Assembly: GCF_030127105.1 (NCBI RefSeq)
Contig: NZ_CP126161.1
Coordinates: 2,604,001-2,668,000 of the forward strand
Reading direction: 5' to 3'
Source: Haloarcula pelagica
Lineage (GTDB): Archaea > Halobacteriota > Halobacteria > Halobacteriales > Haloarculaceae
Length of the DNA: 64,000 bases
The notes below the pieces were generated by a model. That model made no database searches, had not been told where the DNA came from, and saw only the letters and a list, made by a program, of their open reading frames with translations. Positions within the stretch are counted from its first letter, which is position 1, and each line of letters begins with the position of its first letter. Below are positions 23,171 to 33,496 of the stretch, in pieces. The translations under genes and the position numbers were made by a program.

Positions 23171-24654
23171 GACGCCAACTGTCAGCACTGCTCGTATCGC
23201 TCCTGCTGGTCTCGACGATCGCCGTCGGACCAGTGGCCGCCGCACAGATCAACCCCAACGCCTCCGCGGCCCACAACCCGTACATCGAGGCCGACGTGAC
23301 GAAGGCCGAACACACCGTCGGCGACGACGACCTCCGGGAGTACGAAGCCAACAACGGCCAGAGCGCCATGCTCCCCGCGACGATGAACGAGAGTCACGTC
23401 AACCCCGTTGCGTTCACGTTCTCGGACATCGAAGCGAACGCGTATCAGGACTTCCCACGCTCGAACGACACCGTCGACACGTGGGCGAACGCGCGCTGGT
23501 GGAGCGAAAGCGAGGCCGGCACCGCCGGCTCGGGCACGGTCACGAACGTCACCACCGCGCCCGACGTTGAGGGTCTGGAGGTCGCCACCTCCGGCCAGAC
23601 CAGCGGCGACACCTACCGCGCGACCTTCGACTCGGTCAGCCTCACGAGCGACGTGGAGAAGCGCCACCTCCAGCTCGTCGCCGACGTGGAGTCGATCGAT
23701 TCGGGCGCCTACGCGATGGTGACCCTGAACGACTCCGACGGCGACTACGTCGCGACCATGATCGACAACCGATCGGGCGCGATGGCCTCGTGGGACAACA
23801 CCACCGCCAACCAGACCGGCGAGGGCTTCGTCTCCCAGGAACAGATCGGTCAACTCTCCGTCATGGGATCGGGAGACGGCCAGATGCAGGAAGTCCAAGA
23901 GGTGTCGGTACTGGTCAAAGACGGCAACGCCGACATCGACATCGCGGGCCTGAACGCCGAGAAACTCGGCCAGTGGGATCTCGGAGACCGGATGGCCGAC
24001 ACCGACGGTGACGGCGACAACGAGACCGTTCAGGTCGACAACGTGACGATGCCGGGCGAGCAGTCCCGATCGAGCCTGGACACGCTCGGGCCGGCCTTCG
24101 ACTCGACGACGATCCACGACCTCACCGTCCCGATGCAGTTCTGGTCGTCGATGCAACCGACCGGCGACGACCCGCCGCGGGTGTTCGTCAACTACTCCGA
24201 GGCTGACGCGTTCGCGAACTTCGATCAGCGCGTCAACGACTACCGCCGGATCATCCTCCCCGAAGCCTACGACCTGAGCTACGCCAACACCGAGTTCGTC
24301 GCCGAGGTCCGGGTGCCGTCGACGCGCTACCAGGCCGTCGAGTACGGGACCGGAATCTCGGACTCGACGAACATGACCAACGCCAGCCTGAGCGATGCGA
24401 CCAGCCAGTTCGGCTCGCTCGACAGCGAGATCCAACTGGCGACCGGCATCGGCGCCGGCGAGGGCGTCGTGTTCCACGTCGACTACGTCGTCACTGGTGA
24501 GGAGCACAACGCCCTCACGTCGGCGTCGACGGCCGGTGGCGGTGGCGGGATCTTCGCCGGCGGCTCCGGTGGCGATGGCGGGTTCTTCGGCGCCATCGGC
24601 ACGTGGATCGCGGGCATCCTCGGGGCACTGGGGCTGAGGAAAGTCAGGAGCTGA
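23167..24654 (+). CDS. Secreted, C-terminally anchored surface protein (spike-like candidate)
   Basis: This 495-residue protein has a clear Sec signal peptide (MRRQ, then a hydrophobic core, with cleavage expected after AAA at about residues 22-24). A 430-residue, sequon-rich, beta-rich ectodomain without Cys follows. Near the end is a Gly-rich hinge (about 455-470) and a hydrophobic helix (FFGAIGTWIAGILGALGL) with a basic tail. This is the layout of archaeal membrane-virus spike proteins (pleolipovirus VP4 type), and a run of small membrane proteins follows, also as in those viruses. No sequence homology could be checked. Confidence 0.65.
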   Translation: MRRQLSALLVSLLLVSTIAVGPVAAAQINPNASAAHNPYIEADVTKAEHTVGDDDLREYEANNGQSAMLPATMNESHVNPVAFTFSDIEANAYQDFPRSNDTVDTWANARWWSESEAGTAGSGTVTNVTTAPDVEGLEVATSGQTSGDTYRATFDSVSLTSDVEKRHLQLVADVESIDSGAYAMVTLNDSDGDYVATMIDNRSGAMASWDNTTANQTGEGFVSQEQIGQLSVMGSGDGQMQEVQEVSVLVKDGNADIDIAGLNAEKLGQWDLGDRMADTDGDGDNETVQVDNVTMPGEQSRSSLDTLGPAFDSTTIHDLTVPMQFWSSMQPTGDDPPRVFVNYSEADAFANFDQRVNDYRRIILPEAYDLSYANTEFVAEVRVPSTRYQAVEYGTGISDSTNMTNASLSDATSQFGSLDSEIQLATGIGAGEGVVFHVDYVVTGEEHNALTSASTAGGGGGIFAGGSGGDGGFFGAIGTWIAGILGALGLRKVRS

Positions 24655-24659
24655 TCCAG

Positions 24660-25091
24660 ATGGCTCAGTCTCCGCAGGACATCTTCAGCCGAGCGAGAAG
24701 TGTCGGCCTTCCACAGGTCGTCAGCGGCGGCATCGGTGGGATCTGGCTGGCGCTGTACCTCGCCGGGATCGACTTTATCCAGGCGGCGGCGAACCTCATC
24801 ATCCTGCCCGTCGAGGCCGTCGGGATCAACGCCTCGAACGTGGTCCAGGCGTTCATCGGCGGCGCCGCTCGGATCGTCCAGCAGGGCGCGATCACTGCCC
24901 AGCAGTCACTCCTGCCCGGCCAGGTGTGGGCAGTCGGGCCGTTCAGCTTCGCTATCTCTGTCGGTGCAATCGGGATCGCGCTCTACGTGATGGCCGAACT
25001 GTTGAGTCTGGAACCGACTAGCGACACGATCCCGTTCACCTTCACCGACCTACCGTTCCTCGGCGTCGACGAAGAGGAGGAGGGCGACTGA
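24660..25091 (+). CDS. Membrane protein of the structural operon
   Basis: ATG at 24660, 5 bases after the spike-like gene, gives 143 residues. Hydrophobic segments lie near 20-50, 70-90 and 98-117, and the cytosolic tail is very acidic (DEEEEGD). A small multi-span membrane protein directly behind a spike-like gene recalls the VP3-VP4 pairing of pleolipoviruses, here in reverse order. Inferred role: membrane matrix or envelope protein. Confidence 0.65.
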   Translation: MAQSPQDIFSRARSVGLPQVVSGGIGGIWLALYLAGIDFIQAAANLIILPVEAVGINASNVVQAFIGGAARIVQQGAITAQQSLLPGQVWAVGPFSFAISVGAIGIALYVMAELLSLEPTSDTIPFTFTDLPFLGVDEEEEGD

Positions 25092-25162
25092 TGCCGTCCG
25101 TGCCCACTCGCCCAGCGAGTCGGGCGCGGGTCACTGGCGAGACTGGAGGGCAGCATGGTTGA
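25091..25162 (+). CDS. Possible 23-residue micro-ORF bridging two structural genes
   Basis: TGATG at 25089-25093 couples an ATG to the previous stop. The 23-codon frame ends 8 bases inside the next gene (start 25155), filling the only sizeable gap in the operon. Third-position G+C is low, so it may serve only to carry ribosomes across. Weak. Confidence 0.3.
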   Translation: MPSVPTRPASRARVTGETGGQHG

Positions 25163-25508
25163 TGCGCGCGATTTCGTGACCGAATCCAGCAGGGGCGGCC
25201 CGTATCGCTACGGCATCAACATTGTCGGCCTACTCATGTCGATCGTCAGCGGCGTCATCCTGGCTGTTCAGACCGGGATCGTCGCCTCGATCGGTGCCAT
25301 CGGCGACACGATCACGGCGCTGTACGCAGGCGTCACGTCGTTTGTCTTAGACCTGATCGACGCCGCGTTCGGCGCGGACGTGGCAGCCCGGATCGCAACC
25401 AATGCGGCGATCCAGATGGTCCAAGATAGCGGCATCCTCGCGTTCGGACTGGCTGCGGTGTCGATTGCGCTGTTGCTCTACTTCATGTCGCGGGTGGTCC
25501 AGTTATGA
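25155..25508 (+). CDS. Membrane protein of the structural operon
   Basis: This is a 117-residue protein with a hydrophilic start (MVDARDFVTESSRGGPYRYG) and three hydrophobic segments (about 23-47, 52-72 and 93-114). Its stop overlaps the next start by 4 bases. It has no cysteine. It is likely a component of the element's membrane particle or of a membrane complex that makes it; role unknown. Confidence 0.65.
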   Translation: MVDARDFVTESSRGGPYRYGINIVGLLMSIVSGVILAVQTGIVASIGAIGDTITALYAGVTSFVLDLIDAAFGADVAARIATNAAIQMVQDSGILAFGLAAVSIALLLYFMSRVVQL

Positions 25509-26071
25509 GTGCCAGCGGCGGCCCCTCAGACCAGTACATCGAGGCCGTTGCCCAAAGCGTCGTTCCCGATTGGGTATACGTCTACAGCGGCCGGATTCGG
25601 AACTTCTTCCGCGACCCACGTGGCGCCGTCTTGAGCATCGTGGTGACGTTCGTGTTCAACGAGTTTGTCTACCCGATCCTGAACGGCATTATCGCGACCG
25701 GCGAGGCACTGATCGACACGGTCCTGCTGATCTTCTTCGGCGCCGATCGCGCTGTCGGCGCGACTGGACAGCTCGGCATCGCCGACCTGCCAATCTGGGC
25801 AGCCACACAACTCACGACCGCAGCCAGCGGGCCGGCAGCGTCGATCCTGGGGGTAATCAGGTCCTACAACGTCGCCGTCGGCCAGACCGCCGCACAGGCT
25901 GGTATCGCCGCGCCCGCGGTCGTGTTCGTCCTGTACGCCGCCGAGATCGCAGCCGTGCTGTTCGTCCTCTGGTCGGTCGTCCAGACCGTCGATGTGCCGT
26001 TCATCAAACTCGGCGGCATCCTCAGAATTGTCATGGTACCAATCAATGCAATCCAGAAACTCATCCGATGA
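25505..26071 (+). CDS. Membrane protein of the structural operon
   Basis: A 188-residue protein with hydrophobic segments at about 35-60, 65-85, 120-150 and 140-160, and a hydrophilic start (MSASGGPSDQYIEAVAQSVV). Both ends overlap neighbours by 4 bases. It has no recognised motif. The surrounding genes of similar type suggest a multi-subunit membrane assembly. Confidence 0.65.
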   Translation: MSASGGPSDQYIEAVAQSVVPDWVYVYSGRIRNFFRDPRGAVLSIVVTFVFNEFVYPILNGIIATGEALIDTVLLIFFGADRAVGATGQLGIADLPIWAATQLTTAASGPAASILGVIRSYNVAVGQTAAQAGIAAPAVVFVLYAAEIAAVLFVLWSVVQTVDVPFIKLGGILRIVMVPINAIQKLIR

Positions 26072-26379
26072 GGGGTATCGATTCACTCCGCGAGTTCGCA
26101 ACACACCCGTTCAGCCTGTTCGCGGCCATACTGACGGCGATCGCTCAACTGTTCCAGGTCCCGTTCGTCGACGCGGCCTTCGGCGTCCTGGTCAGCCAGT
26201 CGGGCACGCTGTTCACGATCACGTCGGTCGCCGCGGGGACGTTCGCGCCGCAGGTATCCTGGCTCCCGGTCGAGCACCTGCAAGTGGCGGCGCTCATCAC
26301 GGGGGCGCTGTACCTCCTGTCGAAGATCAAGGTGGTCTACATGGGCTTCCGTAAGCGGCTCAGGGGGGACGACTCGTGA
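26068..26379 (+). CDS. Small membrane protein of the structural operon
   Basis: ATGA coupling places the start at 26068, giving 103 residues. There are hydrophobic segments near 14-40, 44-62 and 70-88, and a basic tail (KVVYMGFRKRLRGDD). The basic tail could face nucleic acid or the cytoplasm. Function unknown. Confidence 0.65.
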   Translation: MRGIDSLREFATHPFSLFAAILTAIAQLFQVPFVDAAFGVLVSQSGTLFTITSVAAGTFAPQVSWLPVEHLQVAALITGALYLLSKIKVVYMGFRKRLRGDDS

Positions 26380-27176
26380 GCGCGTCGGAAGGGGCCACCA
26401 CGCTCCGAGAGAACCTGGTCGGCGCCTTCGACGGCCTGCTCCCGTTCTTGCTGGCCTGGGTCGTCCTGATCGCTGGCGGAGCGGTCGGTTTCACCGGCCT
26501 GTTCGGCCTCTCGCCGATCCAGATCGCCGTCGCCGTGTCGGTGATGCTGGTCGCGATGTACGTCGTCGTCCGGTCGGAGTCGGAACTGTCGCTCCCGTTC
26601 CTCCTGACGTTCGTCGCACTGCTGGTCGCACTGTACCAGTTCGTCGTGCCGGCGGTTATCCGGACGGCGTTCCAGCCAGTGTTCGGTCTTCTGGGCCTCC
26701 AGCCCGGCGCCGTCGATGCCATCCAGTTCGTCGTCCTCTCGTTTGCGGGCGTGCTCGCGTTCTGGGCCGTCCAGATCCGGACCCAGAAGCGCAACGCCAC
26801 CAGCGTCTCCACCGCGATGTTCGGCAGCGGCCGCGGTGAGACGAAAGGCGTCGTCACGAAACTCGTCGAGGACTACGTGACGATCGGCCGACTGCTGGTC
26901 ACGTTCTCGCTGGCTGGCGTTGCACTCATCGCACGCGAGGGCGGCGAGGTCGCCGCGATCGCAGGCGACTTCGTGGCTGACGCGCCGCTGGTCGCGACCA
27001 ACTTCGTGACCGGCATCCTGGGCTACCTGACTGGCGGCGGCCCGCTCCCCTCGGTTATCGCCGACATCCCCGGCGTCCAGCCGATCGCGACCTGGCTGGG
27101 GAGCCTGCCACCGATCGCGTTTCTCGCCATCGCCGTCGTCCTGACGGCGGGCGCCTGGGCGGTGAGAGAACAATGA
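26376..27176 (+). CDS. Polytopic membrane protein (about eight spans) of the structural operon
   Basis: GTG at 26376 overlaps the previous stop (GTGA). The 266-residue protein has about eight hydrophobic segments spread evenly from residue 25 to the end, with one soluble loop (about 130-160, QKRNATSVSTAMFGSGRGETK). It is the most hydrophobic product of the operon. It could be a channel- or scaffold-like component; I recognise no transporter family. Confidence 0.65.
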   Translation: MSASEGATTLRENLVGAFDGLLPFLLAWVVLIAGGAVGFTGLFGLSPIQIAVAVSVMLVAMYVVVRSESELSLPFLLTFVALLVALYQFVVPAVIRTAFQPVFGLLGLQPGAVDAIQFVVLSFAGVLAFWAVQIRTQKRNATSVSTAMFGSGRGETKGVVTKLVEDYVTIGRLLVTFSLAGVALIAREGGEVAAIAGDFVADAPLVATNFVTGILGYLTGGGPLPSVIADIPGVQPIATWLGSLPPIAFLAIAVVLTAGAWAVREQ

Positions 27177-27517
27177 TGCAAGCACCAGCCGCACAACTCC
27201 TCGAACTCGTCGCACAGCTCATCAACCAGTTCGCCGCACCCATCGCGATCGCGGTCGGCCTGTACTGGGCCTGGACGCTGTACCGTCGCACCGTCGACGA
27301 TTCGGACCCGAGCCTGCGGAAGTTCAGTTCCTCGGCACTGGGCTCGGCGTCGTTCCTGGTTAGTGGTGCGTACGTCTCGGCCGGGATCGCGGCGTTCATC
27401 GCCGTTGTCACCTGGCCGGCTCCGATGGAGACGCCCGCGCTGGCCGCGCTCCTGCTCGGTGGCGTCGTGTTCCACGCGGCGATGGAGAAACGCGAGGACA
27501 TGGAGGCGCCGTCATGA
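27173..27517 (+). CDS. Membrane protein of the structural operon
   Basis: A 114-residue protein with segments near 18-38, 55-80 and 85-103 and an acidic C-terminus. Start by ATGA overlap; the second Met is equally possible. Function unknown; probably part of the same membrane assembly as its neighbours. Confidence 0.63.
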   Translation: MMQAPAAQLLELVAQLINQFAAPIAIAVGLYWAWTLYRRTVDDSDPSLRKFSSSALGSASFLVSGAYVSAGIAAFIAVVTWPAPMETPALAALLLGGVVFHAAMEKREDMEAPS

Positions 27518-28002
27518 TCGACATCGACGGCGTCCGCACTCGCGACCTGAACTGGTTGAGTGTGTTGTTGGTGGGGCTGGCAGTCGGGCTCGCACTGTTC
27601 GCCGTCCGGAACGTCGTAGGGCTCCTGCTCGGGTTCCCCGGCGTCGAGATCGACACCACAGGCTTCGCCACAATTGCCGCACTGATCTGCATCCTCGCGG
27701 CGTACTCACAGGCCAGCCCCGAGTTCGACGGTGTCTGTGACTCTTGCGGCAACTCACTGACGATCAACACCGGTGCAGAAGGTGAGGATTCCATGGTGCT
27801 GGTCCGGAAAACTGGCTCGCCACGCCGCGCCAGTGTCGGCCCACTGTCGTTCGTCGTCGAAACGCGACGCATCGAACGCGACTACTGTTCGCCGGACTGT
27901 GCCAAGCGCGATCACGTTCCGATCTCACCAGACGAACCAACCAGAGCGGGAACACCGCTCCGCGACGTGACTGCGGCCGCGCCAACGGGGGACGACGACT
28001 GA
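27514..28002 (+). CDS. Membrane protein with cytosolic zinc-finger-like domain
   Basis: A 162-residue protein. Two hydrophobic helices (about 14-38 and 42-66) are followed by a soluble domain with C-D-S-C (near 72) and, about 50 residues later, Y-C-S-P-D-C, a treble-clef or zinc-ribbon pattern. It may recruit nucleic acid or a partner to the membrane. It overlaps its neighbours by 4 and 1 bases. Confidence 0.65.
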   Translation: MIDIDGVRTRDLNWLSVLLVGLAVGLALFAVRNVVGLLLGFPGVEIDTTGFATIAALICILAAYSQASPEFDGVCDSCGNSLTINTGAEGEDSMVLVRKTGSPRRASVGPLSFVVETRRIERDYCSPDCAKRDHVPISPDEPTRAGTPLRDVTAAAPTGDDD

Positions 28003-28382
28003 TGGAACCCGAAACCGCGATCCGTCGCGTCCAGGGTCGGCACCACCACGACACCGCCCGGTTCTCGATCACGTCATCTGACGGCGACTTCTCGATCGAG
28101 TACGCCGCGGACCTCGATTGCTGGAACGTCGCCGCCGACCCACCGCGGAGCCCACCGCTCGCACAGCACCGCATCCACGACGCGGGGCGGAACTACGTGA
28201 TGGTGCGTGCTACCGTCAGCGAACCCGAAGCAGTGGTCGTCGAACTGGACGACCTCATGGAAGGGTTCGGCGGCGAGCACGCACACGTCACCGGCATCAC
28301 AACCTTCGAGCGGTACAAGGGCGCTCCGACACTGTCAGACCTCGTCGAGACGGCCAAGAGCGCGATCGGGAGGGTCGTCTGA
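28002..28382 (+). CDS. Soluble hypothetical protein of the structural operon
   Basis: TGATG coupling at 28000-28004. A 126-residue His- and Asp-rich protein with alternating strands ([24 protein letters not shown]) and a helical end. No membrane segment or signal. One of the few soluble products of this operon. Family not recognised. Confidence 0.6.
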   Translation: MEPETAIRRVQGRHHHDTARFSITSSDGDFSIEYAADLDCWNVAADPPRSPPLAQHRIHDAGRNYVMVRATVSEPEAVVVELDDLMEGFGGEHAHVTGITTFERYKGAPTLSDLVETAKSAIGRVV

Positions 28383-28531
28383 TGTTCGTCCAAATCGACC
28401 GCGGCGCCGCCATCATCCTCGGGATCGCACTCGTCGCGGTCGCCGCCGCCGTGATCGCTCCGGAGGCGACCGGCGCCACGATCGACAGCGCCGTCACCGC
28501 GGTCCAGTCCACAGCGGAGGGGATCGCCTGA
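28382..28531 (+). CDS. 49-residue single-span membrane peptide
   Basis: TGATG at both ends fixes this short gene. It has one hydrophobic helix ([21 protein letters not shown]) and a polar helical tail. Its size and position just before the largest membrane protein suggest a small structural or regulatory subunit. Confidence 0.6.
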   Translation: MFVQIDRGAAIILGIALVAVAAAVIAPEATGATIDSAVTAVQSTAEGIA

Positions 28532-31263
28532 TGGACCGGGGTCGCATCGCCGTCCTGGCCGTGCTGGCGCTGATCGTCACCGTGCCGGTCGGCGCCATGA
28601 CCGCGCAAACCGTCGCCGGAGACACCGATTCAGCGCCGTCGATGAACCTGGTCCGACCGACCGGAGACTACGCGACCGTCGGTGACGCGGTCAACGCCGA
28701 TATCGTCCTGACGGTCTCGGACCCGCAGATGGCCAACGAAACGATCGAACTGGCGCCGCGGCTGAACGGCCACCCGCTGGTCACCAGGACGATCACGGCC
28801 GATGTCCAGCCGTTGACAGTCACGCTGGGGCTGCCAGCCGGACTGGTCCAACAGGGTCAGAACGAGGTCACGATCAACGCAACCGACAGCGCTGGACACT
28901 CCAGCTACGCGTCGACGACGTTCACCGTCGGTTCCACCCCGACACCAACGCCGACGGCAACGGCCAGCCCGAGTCCAACGCCAACACCTACCCCTACCCG
29001 GGCGGAGCCGGAGCCGGATCCCAAGCCGGACCCGACGCCGACGCCCACTCGGGACCCCACGCCGACGGCGACCGCGACCCCGACGCCAGACCCGACCGCG
29101 ACGGCCACACCCACGCCAGAACCCACGCCGGAGCCGACGCCACGCCCCGATCGTGACGCCGATCCCAACGCCTGGATCGACGTGGACGACGACCGGGTGA
29201 GTGTCGACGAACCGGTCGAACTCGATGCCAGCGACTCACTCGACGCCGACGGCCGGATCGTCCGGTACGCGTGGGACCTCGACGACGACGGCGGGATCGA
29301 AGACTTCGGGCCGGCCATCGTCACACAGTTCGACGACACGGGCGCCCACGAGGTGGGCCTGACCGTCGAGGACGACGACGGCAACGCGGACACGACCGAG
29401 GAAACGATCGAAGTCGTCGATGCCACGTCGACCGAGACCGAGACGCCGACGACCACGCCGACTCCGACGGCGACACCGCAAGTCTACCCGACCGCGGTGC
29501 CGACGGACACGCCGACGCCGACCGCGACGCCCGTCCCGGCCGGCGCGGCCGCCGGCAGCGACGCGACACCGACCCCGACACCCACCCCCGCATCCGGGGC
29601 CGGTCCCAACACGGGCGCACAGGCAGGTGGATCGTACTCGATCGAGCAACTCCGCCGTGGCGGCCGACAACCGGCCTCGGCACCACAGTCCGTTCGCGTG
29701 CTGGGGTCGACCGGCGCGCTCGCGGTCCGCTACGAGCCGGCAAAACCACTGTCGAACAACCTCCAGTACCTCGAACCCGGGACGACGCTCCATACTGACG
29801 ATATCCAACTTTACAGTACGCGCTTCGGCCGGTCGATCGAGGATCGCGACGTGCAGCTCCACGTCGTGTTCTGGGAACCGACCCAGCAGACCGTCGAGAC
29901 CGAGAACGGCACCCGGACGGTCACGGTCGCCGGCAACCAGTCCGAGCGCGTCTACGATGTCAGTCTCGGAACGGGCTACTCGACGGCCAACGTCACGTTC
30001 CCGAGCCACTTCGACCAGAAGTTCCAGGCCACGATGTGGCTCTCGGACGGCGGCCAGCCCATCGACGGCGCTCGCTGGCGGTTCGGGCATCAGTCCTCAC
30101 AGAGCGCCGCCGGCACGACCGTCAACAGCCAGGGCGACCTCTGGGTGTGGGCGGCTCAGAACATCCTCATCATCGCGATCCCTGGCCTCCTGGGCGGCAC
30201 TGTCGGTGCCCGCGCGATCATCGAACGCACCGCACGCGGGCCTGACAAGGGCGCGATGTGGTGGGGCCTGATCGTCGGCATCGGCGCGTTCGTGCTGGGC
30301 ACGATGGCGTACTTCCAGACTGCCCAGATCATCACCCGGCTCCCGCAGGTGTTCGGCGCGTTCATCGCTGCCGTCGGGTTCATCGCCATGCTCGAATCGA
30401 TGGGGCCACGCAAGCGCACGGACGAGTTCGTCCGCGACGAGCTGGGCGACACCGTCGACACGATGGGCGAGAACGTCCGGAACCACCTCTACCGGGACAA
30501 GGCCCGGATCCAGACCGTCCGTCGGGACGACGGCCGGCTCGGTCTCATCAAGTCCGGCATCCGGCCGTTCCTCGCGCGGCTGTTCGCCGACCCGGCGACG
30601 ATCGACGACGCGGACCTCAAGACGGACATCGAGGTTCGTGACGGCCCGGACGACCACGTGTTCCTCACCGATCCGGACGCCGACGACCCGCTGGTCTGGA
30701 CACCGGCCCACTGGACGTTCGAACCCGAACTACTGCGTGACGACGTGGTGTTCGACGACGAGGTCGGTCAGGTCGAGCGCATCTTGACGAAACTGAACGT
30801 CCGGCTGCTGGCTGTGACGGCGATCGGCGGCGTCGCCGGCTTCGTCACGGGTGGCTGGCTGTTCGGCTCGGGCACGGCGGCTGCGTTGGTCGGCGCCGGT
30901 GTCGGCTTCGTCGCGATCGCGGCGACCGCCAACGACGGCCACGCCCAGTTCCAGCCGGCGCCGATCCACTACCGGCCGGCTCGGGCGACCCTCTCGAAGC
31001 TCGGCCCGGCGCATGCCGACGCGAAGGGGCTTCGCGAAGCCTGGAAAGAGGTCCACAAGGAACGCGCGTCGACGGCTCAGGACGCGCGCGACCTCGAACA
31101 GGACCGTGACGAGACGCTGACCATGACGATCGCGAAAGAGGAGATGCCCGGCGTCGAGCGCGGTCGTGACACCGACGCCGACCCACTGGAGGATCGCGCT
31201 CAGACCAACGGCCACAGCGACCGTCGACATCCGGCCGCTGACGAGGAGGACGACGATGAGTAG
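28531..31263 (+). CDS. Large PKD-domain, Thr/Pro-rich multi-span membrane protein
   Basis: ATG at 28531 gives 910 residues. In order: signal peptide (1-30); a beta-sandwich domain (about 35-130); a TPTP-rich stalk (about 132-210); a PKD domain (about 212-300, with [26 protein letters not shown]); a second TP-rich stalk (about 300-355); another beta domain (about 360-540); then two helices, a further pair around 760-800 separated by a soluble region, and a charged cytosolic tail. It spans the envelope and could link an outer stalk to the ATPase encoded two genes on. TP repeats are encoded by GC-rich microsatellite-like DNA. Confidence 0.75.
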   Translation: MDRGRIAVLAVLALIVTVPVGAMTAQTVAGDTDSAPSMNLVRPTGDYATVGDAVNADIVLTVSDPQMANETIELAPRLNGHPLVTRTITADVQPLTVTLGLPAGLVQQGQNEVTINATDSAGHSSYASTTFTVGSTPTPTPTATASPSPTPTPTPTRAEPEPDPKPDPTPTPTRDPTPTATATPTPDPTATATPTPEPTPEPTPRPDRDADPNAWIDVDDDRVSVDEPVELDASDSLDADGRIVRYAWDLDDDGGIEDFGPAIVTQFDDTGAHEVGLTVEDDDGNADTTEETIEVVDATSTETETPTTTPTPTATPQVYPTAVPTDTPTPTATPVPAGAAAGSDATPTPTPTPASGAGPNTGAQAGGSYSIEQLRRGGRQPASAPQSVRVLGSTGALAVRYEPAKPLSNNLQYLEPGTTLHTDDIQLYSTRFGRSIEDRDVQLHVVFWEPTQQTVETENGTRTVTVAGNQSERVYDVSLGTGYSTANVTFPSHFDQKFQATMWLSDGGQPIDGARWRFGHQSSQSAAGTTVNSQGDLWVWAAQNILIIAIPGLLGGTVGARAIIERTARGPDKGAMWWGLIVGIGAFVLGTMAYFQTAQIITRLPQVFGAFIAAVGFIAMLESMGPRKRTDEFVRDELGDTVDTMGENVRNHLYRDKARIQTVRRDDGRLGLIKSGIRPFLARLFADPATIDDADLKTDIEVRDGPDDHVFLTDPDADDPLVWTPAHWTFEPELLRDDVVFDDEVGQVERILTKLNVRLLAVTAIGGVAGFVTGGWLFGSGTAAALVGAGVGFVAIAATANDGHAQFQPAPIHYRPARATLSKLGPAHADAKGLREAWKEVHKERASTAQDARDLEQDRDETLTMTIAKEEMPGVERGRDTDADPLEDRAQTNGHSDRRHPAADEEDDDE

Positions 31264-32056
31264 CCAGGGCCAGCAGTCACCAGCCGAGCCGCCGACTGAC
31301 CGGCCTGACGCTGCCCATCCACGCGTCGCCGTCGACGTACTCCAGCGCGACCAGCGCGCAGTTCTGTTCCACGGCGACCAGGAGCGCACGCCGCCAGTGT
31401 ATGCCCTCTCGGACGGGTTCGGCCACCGCCGCGAGGTAATCAACTGGTGGCAGGCCGCCTGTGTCCGGACGTTCGGCCATCTCCAGCAGGAGTTCCCGGC
31501 CAACCAGATCGTCCGCGACGAACGCCTGCTGGCGGCGCTGACGGGCGACCAGTCGGACGACGCCCATCTCCGTCAGCGCGTGCTCGAACGCTCGATCGAC
31601 GCCTGTGACCGCGCCTATCGCGACCTCGAAGGGCGCGCCCAGGAGTGGCTGGCCGACTCCGAGAACAGTGCCGAGGACTACCAGTCGATTGACCCGGCCG
31701 ACCAGGACCACGTTGCCATGCGACCCGCGTTCTCCCGCCTCGACACTGAACAGGCTCGCGTCCTGGCGAGCCTGTGGGACGGGTTCGCAGATCGAGAGGC
31801 GATCACGCGCTGGACCCACGCCCTGCCGGCCGTCGCCGAGTTCGACGACCTGCTGGATCGCTCGATAACCACCGCTATCGCGACCGACAGACACGCACTC
31901 GACATGCTACAGCAAGAGACACACACCGCGCACAACTGGCGCGATCGCTTCGCGGCGACAATCCTGTTGCCCGCCTTCGCGGCCCGGACCGACCGCCTCC
32001 GGGCCGGCGAGCGAGCGACCGCCTCACGCAGTGAGCGCACCGTTCCGAGGGGATAA
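31256..32056 (+). CDS. Soluble helical protein upstream of the ATPase
   Basis: ATG at 31256 gives 266 residues and overlaps the preceding gene by 8 bases. It is mainly alpha-helical and rich in A, R, D and Q, with no membrane segment and no cysteine cluster. It lies 2 bases before the P-loop ATPase gene, so the two may work together as ATPase and adaptor. Family not recognised. Confidence 0.65.
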   Translation: MSSQGQQSPAEPPTDRPDAAHPRVAVDVLQRDQRAVLFHGDQERTPPVYALSDGFGHRREVINWWQAACVRTFGHLQQEFPANQIVRDERLLAALTGDQSDDAHLRQRVLERSIDACDRAYRDLEGRAQEWLADSENSAEDYQSIDPADQDHVAMRPAFSRLDTEQARVLASLWDGFADREAITRWTHALPAVAEFDDLLDRSITTAIATDRHALDMLQQETHTAHNWRDRFAATILLPAFAARTDRLRAGERATASRSERTVPRG

Positions 32057-32058
32057 CG

Positions 32059-33267
32059 ATGAGTCAGACAACCACCTGGGGCGAGCAGACCGTCCAGGCG
32101 GTCGGCGAGGATGCCGCACCGAAGGACTGGCACACCGATGCCGACGAGATCCGGCGCCGGTTCTCGATCCCAGCACTCGATGTCGAGGCGTTCACCGACC
32201 AACATCCGAAGGCGATCGCCTATCCCGACATGGTCGTCCACGAGAAAACGCCCGACCGGACTCTCTCGACGAAAGGGACCGACGGGCTGTTCCGCGGCGA
32301 TCGTGACTGCGGGAAGACGACGTTCGCGCTGAACCTCTCGGCCCGGCTGATGGACGAGAACGACGAGCGCGTGATCTGGCGTGGTCGAAAGGGCGGTTCG
32401 GGCTGGCTGGCCTTCGCGCCCTGGACGACGCTGTACCTCCCCTCAGAGGTCGAGATCGACGCGACGTGGATGGACGACCACGCCGACATCGCGATGGGTG
32501 GCGGCGAGGCCGCCGCCCTCGACGACGTAGTTCGGGACGTGTACCGCTACGATGGCATCTACGACCTGCTGCGGGAGCTGGGCGAGCGCCCTGGCGGGAC
32601 GTTCAACGTCGTCTATCCCGACCCGCTGTTCCGTGACTGCCACGAGGTCACCAAGGAGACCGATCGCGGCCAGTTCGCTGGCGGCCTGCCGTTCACGCCC
32701 GAACACCTGGCCGGCGAGGACGACACGCCGACGCCGCTGACGGACTGGTGGGCGCCGTTCCTGGTGGCTCGCGCCGAACATGGTCCGTTCGAGTGGACAT
32801 CGTGGGTCTGTGACGAGGCTGGCGACCTGTTCCCCGAGCACGCCCGCAACGAGGACGGGCGGCCGCTGTACGACCTGATCGATATGCTCCGGGGTGTGTG
32901 GGCGACCTCTCGGAAGCGGTTCCTCTCGCTGTTCATGTTCGTCCACCACGAGGCCAACCTCCACAGCGAACTCCGGCGGGAGTTCAAGTGGCGTGTCGTC
33001 ATGCCCGACGGGCGCTCAAACCCGATCGCGGGCTCGCGGGCGACCCATCCAGTCGGGTTCAAGGGCGACATCCCGATGGAAGCGGACCTGATGTCCGGCG
33101 CGTCGATCGGCGAGGCGTTGTGCTACACGAAACAGCGCTGGTCCTTTTTCGGCTGGGACGACATCAGTTGCTCCGGCGAGAACGCCGACCGCTGGCTCTC
33201 GATTAGCACAAACCCCGATCCAAAGCGCGAGATCAAGGACGACGCTGGAGGTGAGGCAAGTGCTTGA
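32059..33267 (+). CDS. P-loop ATPase of the structural operon
   Basis: A 402-residue protein with Walker A GDRDCGKT at residues 80-87 and Walker B-like WVCDEAGD near residue 250, followed by a sensor-like segment (KRFLSLFMFVHHEAN). The general plan resembles HerA/FtsK/VirB4-type translocases and the conserved P-loop protein of pleolipoviruses (VP8 type), but only the motifs are visible. Embedded among membrane proteins, it is likely the motor for DNA loading, particle assembly or secretion. Confidence 0.75.
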   Translation: MSQTTTWGEQTVQAVGEDAAPKDWHTDADEIRRRFSIPALDVEAFTDQHPKAIAYPDMVVHEKTPDRTLSTKGTDGLFRGDRDCGKTTFALNLSARLMDENDERVIWRGRKGGSGWLAFAPWTTLYLPSEVEIDATWMDDHADIAMGGGEAAALDDVVRDVYRYDGIYDLLRELGERPGGTFNVVYPDPLFRDCHEVTKETDRGQFAGGLPFTPEHLAGEDDTPTPLTDWWAPFLVARAEHGPFEWTSWVCDEAGDLFPEHARNEDGRPLYDLIDMLRGVWATSRKRFLSLFMFVHHEANLHSELRREFKWRVVMPDGRSNPIAGSRATHPVGFKGDIPMEADLMSGASIGEALCYTKQRWSFFGWDDISCSGENADRWLSISTNPDPKREIKDDAGGEASA

Positions 33268-33496
33268 GTCGGGATCGACGTTCGATCTCGATCGCGACCC
33301 CGGTCGGCGTGACCTGTCGCTCAGCCGAGACTCTACGCGCGGGCGCGATGCTATGCAACGCGAAGCCCCCAGGGGGGCCGGTTCAGTCCGTGTGCGAGCG
33401 AGCGCATGGATAATGTGCGCCCGGCCAGCCGCGGGGACTGTGCGCGACGAGCGTGGGCGGGCACCCTCGCCCGGCCACGCGGGAGGACACCCGTGA
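33251..33496 (+). CDS. Possible small Arg-rich protein of the structural operon
   Basis: GTG at 33251, preceded by GGAG, starts an 81-codon frame that overlaps the ATPase end by 17 bases and the next GTG by 4. The product is Arg-rich (about one fifth Arg) and otherwise featureless. Third-position composition is less biased than in neighbouring genes, so it may not be real. Without it, a 225-base untranslated gap would break the operon. Confidence 0.4.
   Translation: MRQVLESGSTFDLDRDPGRRDLSLSRDSTRGRDAMQREAPRGAGSVRVRASAWIMCARPAAGTVRDERGRAPSPGHAGGHP

Noticed and set aside
22878-23369. 163-codon minus-strand frame in the divergent promoter region
   Set aside because: Antisense to the signal peptide of the secreted protein and to the small Pro-rich gene; unusual Arg/Trp-rich composition.
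28930-29620. Dense short repeats resembling a repeat array
   Set aside because: They are in-frame Thr-Pro codons (ACG/CCG/ACC) of a protein stalk, without conserved repeats and spacers, so not a CRISPR array. No CRISPR or cas gene was seen anywhere in the window.
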